A DNA stretch of 64,000 bases from Eledone cirrhosa. Lineage: Eukaryota; Mollusca; Cephalopoda; Octopoda; Eledonidae. The position numbers and the translations under genes were made by a program. The stretch lies in the NCBI GenBank assembly GCA_964016885.1, contig OZ024742.1:363047323-363111322 (forward strand), written 5' to 3'. Under the pieces are notes generated by a model that saw nothing but the letters and a program-made list of their open reading frames with translations, was not told where the DNA came from and did not search any database. Each line of letters opens with the position of its first letter. Positions within the stretch are counted from its first letter, which is position 1. Positions 10,054 through 21,434 of the stretch are shown here, one piece after another.

Positions 10054-10723
10054 GCAGTTCTCTGGCTACAACCAAAGAGACAGAACCAGGGTATACGAAG
10101 GAGCCACGGAGAAGTATAAGACCCTCATAGAACTGGACATGAAAGGAATTTGCCCATTATACAGGAGCAAATCATGGAATAGCTTAGATAGGGCTAGACA
10201 TAAGATAGGGAAAGCCACCTCATGGTACGACAACCAGAGATACCAGAGTGTCATGTTTGTGGACGCTACCCCTGGAGTGAAATTAGCTAACCAGTGTAGA
10301 AAGGCCCTGAGAAAGATCCACTTAAAGATTAAGGTGGTAGAAAAGCCAGGAACCACCATAAAATCCCTGATCAGCAAAACGTACCCTTTTAAGAAGACCC
10401 ACTGTACTAATAGGAAATGCATCATATGTAAAGTAAACCCCCAGATAAAATGTAAAACTAGAAACGTAGTCTATAGCATAAGATGTACAGAGGGTACTTG
10501 CAGAAACATGACAACAACATACATAGGCGAGACAGCTCGTAGCATAGGTGAAAGGATAGACCAACACTGGGGGGAACTAAAAGGACGAAAAAACGGTTCA
10601 GTACTATACGAACATGCTAGACAACAACACGACGGTAACATAGACAACATAGAAATTAGAATAATATCTAAATATAGAAATGACCCAGCAGATAGGCAAA
10701 TCAGAGAGGCCAGTAGAAATTAG
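10019..10723 (+). CDS. Penelope-like GIY-YIG endonuclease fragment, open frame, right arm
   Basis: This is a 234-aa open frame encoding the same C-terminal region as the left arm, but on the plus strand and intact. It has CPLYRSKSWNSLDRARHKIG, the cysteine cluster CTNRKCIICKVNP, a second cysteine pair IRCTEGTC, and TTYIGETARSIGERIDQH. It continues through LKGRKNGSVLYEHARQQHDG to a natural stop after IREASRN. GIY-YIG nucleases of Penelope-like elements cut target DNA to prime reverse transcription. There is no RT upstream on this strand, so the ATG at 10,019 is only the first available methionine in a 5'-truncated copy. Expression is unlikely. Confidence 0.8.
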   Translation: MERHIQHFISSMQFSGYNQRDRTRVYEGATEKYKTLIELDMKGICPLYRSKSWNSLDRARHKIGKATSWYDNQRYQSVMFVDATPGVKLANQCRKALRKIHLKIKVVEKPGTTIKSLISKTYPFKKTHCTNRKCIICKVNPQIKCKTRNVVYSIRCTEGTCRNMTTTYIGETARSIGERIDQHWGELKGRKNGSVLYEHARQQHDGNIDNIEIRIISKYRNDPADRQIREASRN

Positions 10724-11306
10724 AAGGCCAAGGCTAAACAGAAAAAATAAATGGAATAACAACAACACCCAAACAAACAACACTGACCTAAGAGAAGTAT
10801 AAATAAATAAATAAATAAATAGATAAATAAATAAATACATACACAAGCACAATAACAATAAACACATATAAACACACACTAGTAAAGATAGAATACATTA
10901 ACCAATACACAGTCACCCAAACACGAACACACATCAAACAAAACACTATACACACACGCAAACGCATGCGCAGAGAAGACCCCCCCCAAAAAAAAAAATA
11001 TATATATATATAAACAGACTAAATAAAGATGGCGTAGACATACAATGCAACGGGAGGAAACAATAGCACCACTGACGATGTGGCAGATGTGCAACGAAAG
11101 AACTTTGTTAGAGTATATATATGTGTTTGTGTCTATATTGTATCTGTATTTTTGACCGTTGGTCAGTCAATGGCAACATTGAGGATCGAATAAATCAAAT
11201 TAACCGATATAAAGGACACAGAACCGAAAACCAACCAAACACTGAGTGTGTTCTGTTATTAATTCTGGCAATATTATTACACAAATATGACCCTCCCCAA
11301 GTATAA

Positions 11307-11734
11307 CAATATTTGTTTCGACACATGATTTCATATCAAAAACCACGCAAAACTAATATATATATATATATGAATACATGCCTCTATTTATATGTATATA
11401 TGTATTTATACATGAGAGAGAACGGCACTATATTAAGGTATAGACAGGACTAACATATTTTAAAATTAAACAGAAACACACGGAGACCACAACAACACCA
11501 AAACAACAACAACAACAACAATAACAACGTAATTATTATCTCCGTAAATAGTTTCACTTTATATCACTCCATTAGTTCCTAAATCTTTAAGATTAATCGA
11601 ACAAACAACATAAAGAAGAAGGAACAACAATAGAACAACACTAACAAACACTTCATACATAACATACGGATAATTAACATAGAACAGAACAAGTGATCGT
11701 GAAGCTTATGAAGGAAATATGGCGGATGTTCATT
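11307..11734. other. No gene recognised; AT-rich, AAC-rich tract
   Basis: The sequence is AT-rich. It has a short (TA)n near 11,355 and an (AAC)n tract near 11,500-11,525. I see no ORF or repeat homology within the window. Confidence 0.5.
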
Positions 11735-11925
11735 ATTCTGTGGATTGGCAGTATCGGTAGAGGGTCGGACGCCATGCTTTGCAGCAAAGAGTTACGGCCC
11801 TTTACGGTCTGAGTTCAAATCCCGCCGAGGTTAACTTTGCCTTTTATCCTTACGGGGTCGATAAATTAAAGTACCAGTAATGTACTGGGATAATTGTTGG
11901 CCTTGTGCCAAAAGTAGAAATAATT
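11735..11925 (+). mobile_element. tRNA-derived SINE, cephalopod type, copy 1
   Basis: A tRNA-like head starts at 'tggattggcagtatcggtag'. It has an A-box-like region and a B-box 'gagttcaaatcc' at about 11,811-11,822. The body follows: 'gaggttaactttgcc', 'ggtcgataaattaaagtacc', 'agtaatgtactggg', and a tail 'ggccttgtgccaaaagtaga'. The copy at 22,190 is closely similar over the whole length. This layout is known from cephalopod tRNA-related SINEs. No functional tRNA is implied. Confidence 0.85.
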
Positions 11926-12529
11926 ATTCTAAAAGCATCTTCGATATCCAGAAAAGTATTAGATAGACCCCTGCCAAGTTATGCAATTGTTTGTTAAAGA
12001 TAATATTCTGTGTTTGTTTGTTGTTTGGAGTTATTTTTGTTGCTGGAGGTTGATGACGCTTGACGTGGGCCGTTTTTCCGTATGGGTAGAGGGTAGCTTT
12101 TTGTTGGTATTGGTATTGATATAAATAAAAATATGTATTATATGTTTATATATATATATATATTTATTAAAATATTATTATTACTATATATATATATATA
12201 AAAGCTGACGGCCGTATGTAGGTAACACACTTTCCGCCAAACTGGACCAAACAGCACCAAATTTACACCATAGATGTAACTATTTCTAAATAGAAAGTGA
12301 GGGTAATTTTGTTTATTGAATTTTGTTAAAAGATTAAAGACATTATTTAAATATTCACTTCTTTAAAATTTCAAATGTCAACACTTCCGGTTATACGTCA
12401 TTCTTCACTTTTTCTTATGACGTCGCACAACATTCCCCTCTTTTTCTTAGTCTGTCTTTTTAGATAGATACATAGCTATAACGTAGCGCCCTTATAATAT
12501 GTCTCTGTATGTCTGGCTGTCTGCATTAG
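11926..12529. other. No gene recognised; AT-rich with short (TA)n
   Basis: Unrecognised AT-rich sequence with short TA tracts near 12,150 and 12,190. I found no coding frame of interest. Confidence 0.45.
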
Positions 12530-12534
12530 ATAAC

Positions 12535-12655
12535 TTTTTCGAAATATTTACTTTTGCGTTCACAGACGGATTTTTTTAGTTTCAGAAGATCCCGTTAAGG
12601 GTGAAAGCAGCGATTCTTTGCTTAAACTTTAATCTGTTATTTTACTTTATATATT
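12535..12655 (+). repeat. Dispersed repeat, inverted copy at 56,018-56,140
   Basis: The 'gtttcagaagatcccgttaa' and 'gggtgaaagcagcgattctt' segments, followed by 'gcttaaactttaatctgtta', reappear on the opposite strand at 56,018-56,140. The two copies lie on either side of the satellite. The family was not identified. Confidence 0.8.
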
Positions 12656-12734
12656 CATGTACAGATATTTTTGCATACACAAAAACAAAAACCTATTTAT
12701 TTCACGAAAACACAGACGGCTTATCGTCATTGTT

Positions 12735-13215
12735 ACTGTTCAAGGTTAGAGGACCACAGTCTTTCCAAGATCTGAGAACCATCAATGGCCATCAATGTTC
12801 CACTTACCGTTTGGCTTGCCAGATGCGTGGTATGTTACACGATGATAGCCATTGGCACTTCACCCTGCAAGAAGCAGCAACTGCTAAAGTCCCTTCTCAG
12901 CTGCGAAAACGTTTTGCTATTATGCTGCACAACTGCGATCTCGCCGACCCTTTCGCACTGGAACAACCACCGTGAAAGTCTAGCTGAGGACATCCTCCAC
13001 GGCACACGCAGACACAATCCAAAACGTAATATATGATGTCGTTTTCAATGAGGCGCTCATTTGTCTTGGAAACAGTGTCCTGGAGATTGGTGGTAGGCCT
13101 CTAAGTCACTACAGCTTACCTGCTCCTGACAGGAGTGTCCAGAGGTCAACGTCTACAGAGTTTCTCCGCGAGACGAGCTACGAAATCAGTGATTCTCCCA
13201 TGGTCAATTGTATGT
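12735..13215 (+). pseudogene. Decayed Helitron helicase fragment
   Basis: In successive frames this reads FQDLRTINGHQCSTYRLACQ, DDSHWHFTLQEAA, SQLRKRFAIMLHNCDLADPF, then SLAEDILHGTRR, FNEALICLGNSVLEIGGRPL and SHYSLPAPDRSV. These match remembered conserved blocks of the Helitron Rep-helicase protein in the part between helicase motifs ('DLRTVNG', 'DDNHW', 'LFAIIL', 'AEDILH', 'YGLPEP'). A stop falls after ADPFALEQPP at about 12,973, and a frame change near 13,037 breaks it. No ends (5' TC, 3' CTRR hairpin) could be placed. Confidence 0.7.
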
Positions 13216-13642
13216 AGAATGTAGAATGCTCTAGGGTGAGGTCGCTAAACAATCTCTTCATCTTTACTCTAGAGGGCCGAACAAAAAATATTGTATACTC
13301 TGAGGCTCTAACCATGTAATTTAAATATTTTCTGTTACTTGGAATTTCCATTATGGTTGTACAAATTATTGTTTATTAAGAAATGTGTTCTCTGTTCAGC
13401 CTTTATTGTTGTAACTATCAATTTTCTTTAACGTACTGGCTGCTGAAATGGGGAATCCTAAAAACTACTCAAACCGAACATCAGAACACGTTTACCCCCC
13501 CCCCCCCCCCTCGCTGACTTGAGAGGGTGTGCGGTATCTTTGCACTGGAGTGTAGAGAAGATTTTTGAAAAGATAAAATGCCGGTATACCTAGCCGGACG
13601 CCAGCCGGACGGGTCAGCTAGGATATATACATATATATATAT
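13216..13642. other. No gene recognised; contains a C16 run
   Basis: Nothing recognisable except a homopolymer of 16 C at about 13,495-13,510 and a short TA tract near 13,625. Confidence 0.5.
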
Positions 13643-13805
13643 CACATAAGAAACGGAGAATCAGTGGTGCGACGAATTAAAATTAATTAGATATATTACA
13701 ATCGTTTCTCTGGCGATCAGCTCGAGGCACGATCGATGTAATGATCGAACCTGACTCTGAAATCGCAAGATCCTCATCAGATACGTCTCGATTCTTCGAA
13801 GCAGA
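13643..13805 (-). repeat. Single arm of the hairpin element found at 54,969-55,220
   Basis: It shares 'cggagaatcagtggtgcgac', 'ttacaatcgtttctctggcg' and 'ctgaaatcgcaagatcct' with the element at 54,969. Read on the minus strand it contains 'gagctgatcgccagagaaac'. Only one arm is present here, so the inverted partner is missing. Confidence 0.75.
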
Positions 13806-13919
13806 CCCCCCCCCCCTCCCCCGAAAATATATGTAAAAGGTAGACAGAAATAACAACACAATCGGTACAGTATATGGAAGGGATATATTAGGTTAACGCT
13901 TGATATAGCAGGAAGACGG

Positions 13920-15409
13920 TCCTAACATGACGGTAATGGTGTCGAAGACCTTGGAAATCGAGGTAATCGGCAACCTACTACAGGAATACGAAATGTTCAC
14001 AGGAGCAAAACTGAACCCGGACAAGTCTGTCGGTTTGCAACTCGGAACTTGGAGAGGCAAACCGATGCCGTCGACGACGTCATAGGACGCTGGACGGAGG
14101 GACCGATGAAATTGCTCGGGTCTGGTTCGGTCCAAACCTCCAGGTGAAGAAAAACTGGAACGAGGTCATGGCCAAGGTATTTGCGCTCACCCAGAATTGC
14201 AGAGTGCAAACTGTCTTTGAAAGGTCGAACGGAGGTGGCGAACACTTTCATAGCGTCCGTCATCTACTACCGCTTGATTGGCGTGCCTTGTTCCTGTGCA
14301 TACCTCACCAAGATGGATCGCATGCTCTTCCAGTTCCTGTGGAAGAAGCCGGTGAGGAGATCCGTCTGCTGTCAACACCCTTCCAACGGAGGGCTGGGCA
14401 TGCCGTCGCTAATGATGCGCAAACATGCGCTGAGGCTACGGCATCTTCAGGTATTTCTCACCGACCAACCGGTGTGGCACCGTTTGTGAGACATGCCTTC
14501 CCACAACTTGTCTCGCTGACGGAGCTGCAGTCCTGGGTCAAGCGAAGACCGAAGAAGATGGGCACCTGACACATTGAATGGGCCCAGGAGCTCACAGTCC
14601 TCTGTCAAGCGGGTACACCAATCAGTGGAGACACCACTTCGACATCCTATAGAGGATTAATACTTTACAAGTGCGACGACGTGCTAGGGGAGACTCTAGA
14701 CGTCGAAGACGACGAGTTCACCTGTTTGTTCGGTAGGACTTTCCTCCCGGGACCTATGGACAACTTCCAGAGGTCCCTGGCCTGGCAGTGCTACTGAGGA
14801 ACTCTACCCGTTCGAGATAAGATCTACAGGCACGGACGCCCCGGCAGGGATCCTTCCAAGAGGAAGTGTCCAAGATGCGAGCAGGACATTGAAACAGTCT
14901 TGCACGCAATTGTAGACTGCCCGGGCGTAAGCGACCTGTGGAACTATGGAGAACAACTGCTGTCGCGTATAGGAAAAGTCCAGTTGACTGCCGAGTCCAT
15001 AGTAAGGATCAAACCGCCAGCCTCTTTCAAAAACAAAAGAGAGGCGTTTTTCCTTTGTACAGTGGCTATGGTGAAAGAGGTCATATGGTGGACGAGATTG
15101 AGAGGACTGAGGACAGATGCCTTTCTCTCCGGACAACAATTGATTCCCTTCTTTAAGTATCACTTTAGAAGGAGAATCAGAGTGGAAAGAGAGGTACTGC
15201 ACCCCAGTAAATTTACTGACAGGTGGGTGAATGTAGCAAAAATGGCTCGAGTGATTGGGCCTTCTCTGTTAATAAGCCTGTGGGTTAAAGAAGAGAGCAA
15301 AAGGAAAAAGGGAGCACTTGCACAACACGATCCTGAAGTTGAGGGTTGTTCTATCGACGGGGTATTAAACAACCCATTTATGGCGTCTCCTCCCTATTGG
15401 GGATTTTGA
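13920..15409 (+). pseudogene. LINE ORF2 C-terminal half, copy B, multiply broken
   Basis: Recognisable stretches are the AKLNPDKSVGLQLGTW equivalent near 14,010, the YYRL block near 14,265, FQFLWKK near 14,330, the HPSNGGLGMPSLMMRKHALR block, and the C-terminal knuckle CPRC-HAIVDC near 14,870-14,920. The last part (14,900-15,409) is open and ends KFTDRWVNVAKMARVIGPSL. The usual stop after it is lost, and the frame runs on for 33 codons. Several frameshifts and stops (for example TGA near 14,567 and 14,795) disrupt it. Confidence 0.75.
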
Positions 15410-15552
15410 TTGTTATAATTGTTTGTTTTATATTTTTTCATACGACTCTATGTAAAATCCCCGGCATGTGTCTTTGTATTGTCCCCTTTTCTTGTGCGCC
15501 CTTGTGGCAAATAAAGAAAGATATCAATCTATCTATCTATCTATCTATCTAT
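13920..15552 (+). mobile_element. Tx1-like LINE, copy B, old 5'-truncated copy
   Basis: Homology to copy A begins near its RT catalytic box ('gacggtaatggtgtcg') and runs to the 3' end, with AATAAA at 15,510 and a (TATC)n tail to 15,552. It is more diverged from A and C than those are from each other, and its 3' UTR is different, so it belongs to another subfamily. Its 5' end is not in a TATC tract, unlike most other copies here. Confidence 0.8.
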
Positions 15553-15553
15553 A

Positions 15554-16309
15554 ATCCTGCCTACACCACCAACAACTGCACAACCAACACAATCACCACA
15601 ACTACCACTAAAAAAACAACAACCACAGCTCAAACCAAAACAAAACAATGTCCAACCCATCCCCCCACTCAAAAAAAAAACAATTTCCAAAACACCCGCA
15701 CCGCAAACACAACCCGAAAATATACCCCTCCCCTCCAACGCGGAAGATGACCCTAGTTCGTCGTCAGACGAGGAGGAGCACTTCCACACAATCAAAAGAA
15801 AAAAAAGAAAACACACCTCAGACACACAAATGAAAACAACCCCTCCCCAAAACATAACACTGACACCAACCCAAAAGAGCTCACAACAACAGCAAACAAA
15901 AAACACCATACAAAAACAAAAACAAACATACACATACATAAACACAAGAAACAAAAAACTGTTAAACATTGTGTACAACAAACATTTAATAAAAATCCAA
16001 GGGCCTAACTACACCAAGGCAGGGGATTTCCCCCACCTCAAAATGATTAAGGCCCCACAGGACACTTATAAAACTTTAAAAAACAACTTTAAAGATGACG
16101 TGGGTACCCCCTGCATCGGGCCCATTAACCGCGTCCTCCTAAAAAACTACCCCCCCCCCCCAAAAAAAAACACCCATACAACTCCAAACTCCCCAACCAC
16201 ACAACACACTGATGCCCCTACACTTCCACAAACCACCACCCCACCCAACAACCCAACCCCCACCCTCATGGAAATTGTGCAGCCCGATACCCGGGACGCA
16301 GAGAGGTAA
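15554..16309 (+). pseudogene. LINE ORF1 C-terminal part, copy C (open frame)
   Basis: There is one open frame with no start, because the copy is 5'-truncated. It encodes the Pro/Gln-rich tail (EDDPSSSSDEEEHFHTIKRK), then KAPQDTYKTLKNNFKDDVG, a Thr/Pro-rich stretch, and MEIVQPDTRDAER before TAA at 16,307-16,309. The frame is continuous here but broken in copy A, which indicates the real C-terminus of ORF1. The TAA lies 24 nt before the ORF2 ATG and in the same frame. Confidence 0.7.
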
Positions 16310-16333
16310 GTGCCTTTTCTCTTCACCACCAAC

Positions 16334-19300
16334 ATGGCTATGCTAAGAGTAGGCTGTTTAAATGCGCGTGGCCTGGGCTCAACTTGGAAGCAAGCAATGC
16401 TTCTAAATGACCTCAGGTCACAACGTATAGATGTGATGGTTATTTGCGAGGCCCGGATCAGCAACGTGCGGCAGCTGGCCCCCACCTTTGATGACCTTGA
16501 GATGCACGCATCTCTCTGTCAGCCCGGCGGTGGGGGTGGGGTTGTTGTTCTGCTGCAAAAACATCTGGGTCTCACAATACAGACGGTACATTTGGACCCG
16601 GAGGGTCGACTAGTGGTTCTGGACCTTGGCAGTGGTGAAGGCGGAGCGTTTAGGTTGGTAGCCGCCTACGGCCCTTTCGGGTCAATGCGGCCTGACTTCT
16701 TCCATCGTCTGGAGACTTTTCTAGGGACGTCCCGCTCATTGCTATTAGTGGGGACTGGAATGGTATCCTAGATGCACGCTGGCACTACGTAGGGGCCTGT
16801 CCCGATAGAGAGGGGTGTAATAGCCTCAAAGGGTTAATCGGTCGATTTGACCTGGCCGATAGATATCGACTAGATTTTCCGACTGCGCCAACCTGGACTT
16901 GGGCAAATCGTAGCGGATCATCTAGGTCGTACCCAGATAGGTTCTTAGTTAGAAATAAGGATGAGGACTGTTTAAGTTGTCCAAAAATGAGCATGGTTGG
17001 CTATTCAGACCACAAATTAGTGAGCTGCATGGTCAACCTTGACAGAACGCATAGACAGGGACCCGGTTACTGGAAGCTCAACTTGTCCTTACCGACAAGT
17101 AAGGCTTACAGGGACCGGATTAGCACTTTAGTTAAGGAGCGGTTGACGGGTGCCATCGTTAACAGCAGGTGGTGGGGATCTCTCAAAAGAGAGATTAGAG
17201 TAGTCTCTATAGAATTTAGTAAGGAGTTAGCCTCAAATAGAAATAGGAAGGAAATGGAGCTGGTAGATAGTGTTAAGAGGCAATTAGAAGCGGCGACGTG
17301 GCCAGAGTGCTAGCGTCGAGAACGGCCCTGGGCAAGTTCTTCGACGCGAAACACGAAGGCTGCATCGTCCGAAGCAAAATACGTGCTCTGGGAAACGAGG
17401 GGACCAAAGCTGTTAGCTGGGCCCGCGTGACAGAAGCCAAAATAGGAAGCAGATCAATTATCCGGTCTTTGCGAGACCAGGATGGACGGGTTATCCTTGA
17501 ACCTAAGCAGATGTGCGAGACTTTTCAAAAGCACTTTGCCGGATTGTTCGGAAGGGGCGGGGAGCCGGTTGGGGATGTGGACTTCGGTCCATACCTTGAC
17601 GGCCTGCCGCGTCTCTCGGACAGGGAGGCAAAGTCCTGCGAGGAGCCGATTTCAGCCTCTGAGATAAAGGACGTGCTGAGCCAATGCGGCAAACGCAAAT
17701 CCCCGGGTCTCGATGGTCTTCCATGCGAACTATATCTAGCTATGCCGGACTTGTTCCCCTATCTCCTCGAGGCGGTCTACTGCAACTGGCAACAGAACGG
17801 GAGAATTCCCTGTGCTGTGACCAAGGGCGTAGTCACGCTAGTGAGGAAGGACGAGAACAAGGGGGACGATATAAATAATTTCAGGCCCATAACTCTGCTA
17901 AATACAGCGTTACAGATTTTGGCCAAGGTGCTAGCAAAGAGGTTGGCGCTTGTCGTGGGCAACCTGGTGGAAGACGCGCAGACATGTGCTATACCGTCCA
18001 TGTCCATCCACGACAACCTCCACCTCATGCGTCACATCATAGAGAGGGTTGGGAACGAACCCGGCTTTGGTGGGGCCCTGATCAACTTGGATCAATCTAA
18101 GGTGTTCGATTGGGTCGCCCGTGGTTACCTGGATGCGGTGCTAGCGGCGGCAGGCTTCGGACCCGTTTTCAGGGGCTGGATCAATGCCATGCACAGCAGC
18201 CGCATCTGCTCCAGGGTCAAGGTGAACGGCTACCTCCCGGAGCCGTTCGAAATCGCGCGGTCCATCCGACAAGGGTGCCCTCTCTCCTCCCTTCTGTATG
18301 TGATGACTCTAGAGCCACTGCTGCGGAAGTTGGAGTTGTTGCAGGGCATCCCGTTGGGACCGGGATTGCGGAAAGCGGTGTCGGCCTACGCCGACGACGT
18401 GACAGTAATGGTGTCGACGGCCTCGGGTATCGGGGCGGTCGGCAGCTTACTGGAGGCGTACGAAAGGTTTACAGGGGCTAAGCTGAACCGGGACAAGTCG
18501 ATCGGTCTGCAACTCGGCACGTGGAGGGGCAGATCGATGCCCTCCGATTGCATCGTCGGGCGCTGGACGGAGGGCCCGCTGAAGTTGCTCGGGGTCTGGT
18601 TCGGACCAGACCTCCAGGTGGAGAAGAACTGGGGTGAGGTAACGAACAGGGTGTTTGCACTGACCCAGAAATGGGCCAAGTGCAAACTGTCCCTGAAAGG
18701 TCGGACGGAGGTGGCGAACACTTATATAGTCTCCGTCATCTACTACCGCCTGACCGTCGTGCCTTGCCCAAGGGAAACGCTCGCCAAAATGGAGCGCGCA
18801 CTCTTCCAATTCCTTTGGAAGAAGCGGGCTCCTATGGTGAGGAGATCCATCTGCTGGCAACACCCTTCGAAAGGAGGGCTGGGGATGCCGTGGCTAATGA
18901 TACGTAAACACGCATTAAGGGTAAGGCACCTCCAGGTATTCCTCACCGGTCAACCGGTGTGGGCCCCGTTTGTGAGGCGAGCCTTTCTCAGACTCGTCTC
19001 ACGCACCGAGCTGCAATCCTGAGTCAAGCAAAGGCCGAGAAAACTGGGCGCCTGTCACACCGAGTGTTCCCAGGCGCTCACGGCTCTCTGGCAGGCGGAC
19101 TCGGCTGTCAGTGGAGAATCCACCTCGTCATTCTATAGAGGGCTGGTGGTCAGCAGGTGCGACGACGCCCTCGAAGAAGCCCTAGGCATGGAGGAAGACG
19201 AACTGGACAACCTGTTCGGTAGGTCATTCAGCCCGGGACCCATGGATAACTTCCAGAGGTCCCTGGCCTGACAGTGCTACCGAGGGGCTCTGCCCGTTCG

Positions 19301-19817
19301 AGAAAGGCTCTACAGACACGGGCGGCCGGGTAGGGTCCCCTCGAAAAAGATCTGTCCCAGATGCGTGTGCGACGAGGAAACCGTTGCACACGCTTTCGTA
19401 CACTGCTCGGGCATGGCCGATCTTTGGGGCTATGTCGAACAACTGCTGTCAAGGGTGGGACCGATCCGGTTGACCACCGAGTCTATTGTAACGATCAAGC
19501 CGCCTCCCTTCTTCAAAAACGAAGAAGAGGCTGTGTTTCTGTGCGTAATAGCCATGGCGAAAGAGGTTGTATGGTGGACGCGTCTGAAAGGACTGAGGTC
19601 AGACACCTTTCTCTCTGGCCAACAACTGGTCCGTTTCTTCCGATATCATTTCGGAAGAAGGATCAGGATGGAGAGAGAGGTGCTGCATCCCAGCCGTTTT
19701 TATGAAAGATGGGTGAAAGTGGCGAGAATGGCCCGTGTGAATGGGCCTTCACTCTGCATCAGACTAGAGGTGAGGAAGATGAAAGACCAAGGGAGCACCC
19801 CCTCTCTGTGCTCCTGA
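16334..19817 (+). pseudogene. LINE ORF2, copy C, frameshifted
   Basis: The ATG is at 16,334. The endonuclease part is intact in frame through the site where copy A is broken, then is frameshifted near 16,751 by loss of one G in the GDWN motif. Another single-base loss lies near 17,274. From 17,298 to 19,022 a 574-aa frame carries the RT: FRPITLLNTALQILAKVLAK, LINLDQSKVFDW, RQGCPLSSLLY and catalytic YADD at 18,387-18,398. TGG-to-TGA changes create stops at 19,020 and 19,269. The C-terminal knuckle CPRC-HAFVHC follows near 19,350-19,400. The normal stop (CTA TAG) has become CTA GAG, extending the frame to 19,817. Confidence 0.88.
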
Positions 19818-20051
19818 GGAGAAGGGTTGCGCACTTTTTGTCGGTGTGTGCGACCCCCCAAGGCCCCTCCTGCCTATTGAGGATTTTGTTATAAAATTTA
19901 TTTTGTTATATTTTATTTTATTTTTATACTTTTATATCTTGTTATTGCCTCCTCCATATGGAGGACGCCTTTGCATGTAAACTCCCCCCTTTGTACTTGT
20001 CCCACTTTTGATGCCCTGGTGGCAAATAAATAGAAAGTTATCTATCTATCT

Positions 20052-20745
<694 letters not shown>

Positions 20746-20754
20746 AGGACGATT

Positions 20755-20947
20755 TTTTTATGTCTTCATTATGTTTATTGCGTAGTGACGCGCGTTTCGC
20801 TATTGATCAGCTCAAGGTTCGATCTGTATCGATCTAGCTCGATTCTGGAATCAAAAGCTCGTCGGACCTCTGCTGTGATAATGACCACAGCTGAACAATA
20901 ACGAAACCCTTTCCTCATTACTCAATAAACGAAATGAAGACATAACT
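20755..20947 (-). repeat. Short inverted-repeat element, about 33-bp TIRs
   Basis: The left end 'ttatgtcttcattatgttta' and the right end 'aaacgaaatgaagacataa' are inverted copies extending about 33 bp with a few mismatches. Read on the minus strand, the middle contains 'gagctgatcaatagcgaaac'. This is close to the motif in the hairpin elements at 13,700 and 55,100. Confidence 0.7.
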
Positions 20948-21285
20948 TATCGTCATTTTATTATTCTGCTTAGTTCTACACCTCTTTACAGACTGGAAAC
21001 TACGTATTGAGTGCTCACTATTTTGCTTTAAAATTTGAACGAAATCGGTGGCAAAACGTGGGAGCTAGAGCCAAAAATCTTATTTTTATCTGTAGAATGA
21101 CCCCGGAATAAAAAAAAAACGATACGCTGATATATAGAAAACACTCCTCGATGACTAATCTATGAGCCTGTAAAGTTTCATGAAAATCGGTCGTAAGATG
21201 TAGGCCCCTATAGGTAATACACACACACACATACTTAATTTTATATATATACAGATATATATATATATATAGATACATATAGATA

Positions 21286-21328
<43 letters not shown>

Positions 21329-21345
21329 ATGTATATGTATATTAA
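20948..21345. other. No gene recognised; ends in (CA)n/(TA)n
   Basis: Unrecognised sequence including 'gtttcatgaaaatcggtcgt', then CA and TA repeats from about 21,222. The phrase suggests an old repeat, but I cannot name it. Confidence 0.4.
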
Positions 21346-21434
21346 TTCCCCTATTCCTGTCTCCGTTTATTCCGCTATTTCACTATTCTAGAGATTTGTT
21401 CCTATAATTCCACGAAAACCACAGAAAACCTAAG

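Larger units (their letters stand above)
7385..11306 (-). mobile_element. Penelope-like retroelement with long inverted terminal arms
   Basis: The left arm (7,385-8,682) and the right arm (10,005-11,306) are long, highly similar inverted copies. Both outer ends read 'ggggagggtcatatttgtgt' or its complement. Both arms carry the same GIY-YIG coding part, an (ATTT)n/(AAAT)n tract (7,849-7,893; 10,799-10,838) and the same 'gcgcatgcgtttgcgtgtgt' segment. Between the arms, on the minus strand, is the reverse transcriptase. RT plus GIY-YIG endonuclease defines Penelope-like elements, and their terminal repeats are known to occur in direct or inverted orientation. By this reading it is either one element with inverted repeats or two 5'-truncated copies joined head to head at 10,004/10,005. 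Confidence 0.85.
15553..20051 (+). mobile_element. Tx1-like LINE, copy C, truncated in ORF1
   Basis: It starts directly after the (TATC)n tail of copy B, at the position equivalent to 1,168 of copy A (just after the ORF1 knuckle). It runs collinear with copy A to an AATAAA and a TATC tail at 20,025-20,051. It is very similar to copy A by eye. Its damage differs from A's, so the two copies complement each other when deducing the original frames. Confidence 0.88.

Noticed and set aside
11735..11925. A true tRNA gene
   Set aside because: Only A/B-box-like elements remain, and no cloverleaf with an intact acceptor stem can be drawn. The same body recurs at 22,190. It is a SINE.
12601..12975. A host gene starting at the ATG-like codon at 12,601
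   Set aside because: Its first third lies in a dispersed repeat, and the rest is the Helitron helicase block, which continues after a stop in another frame.
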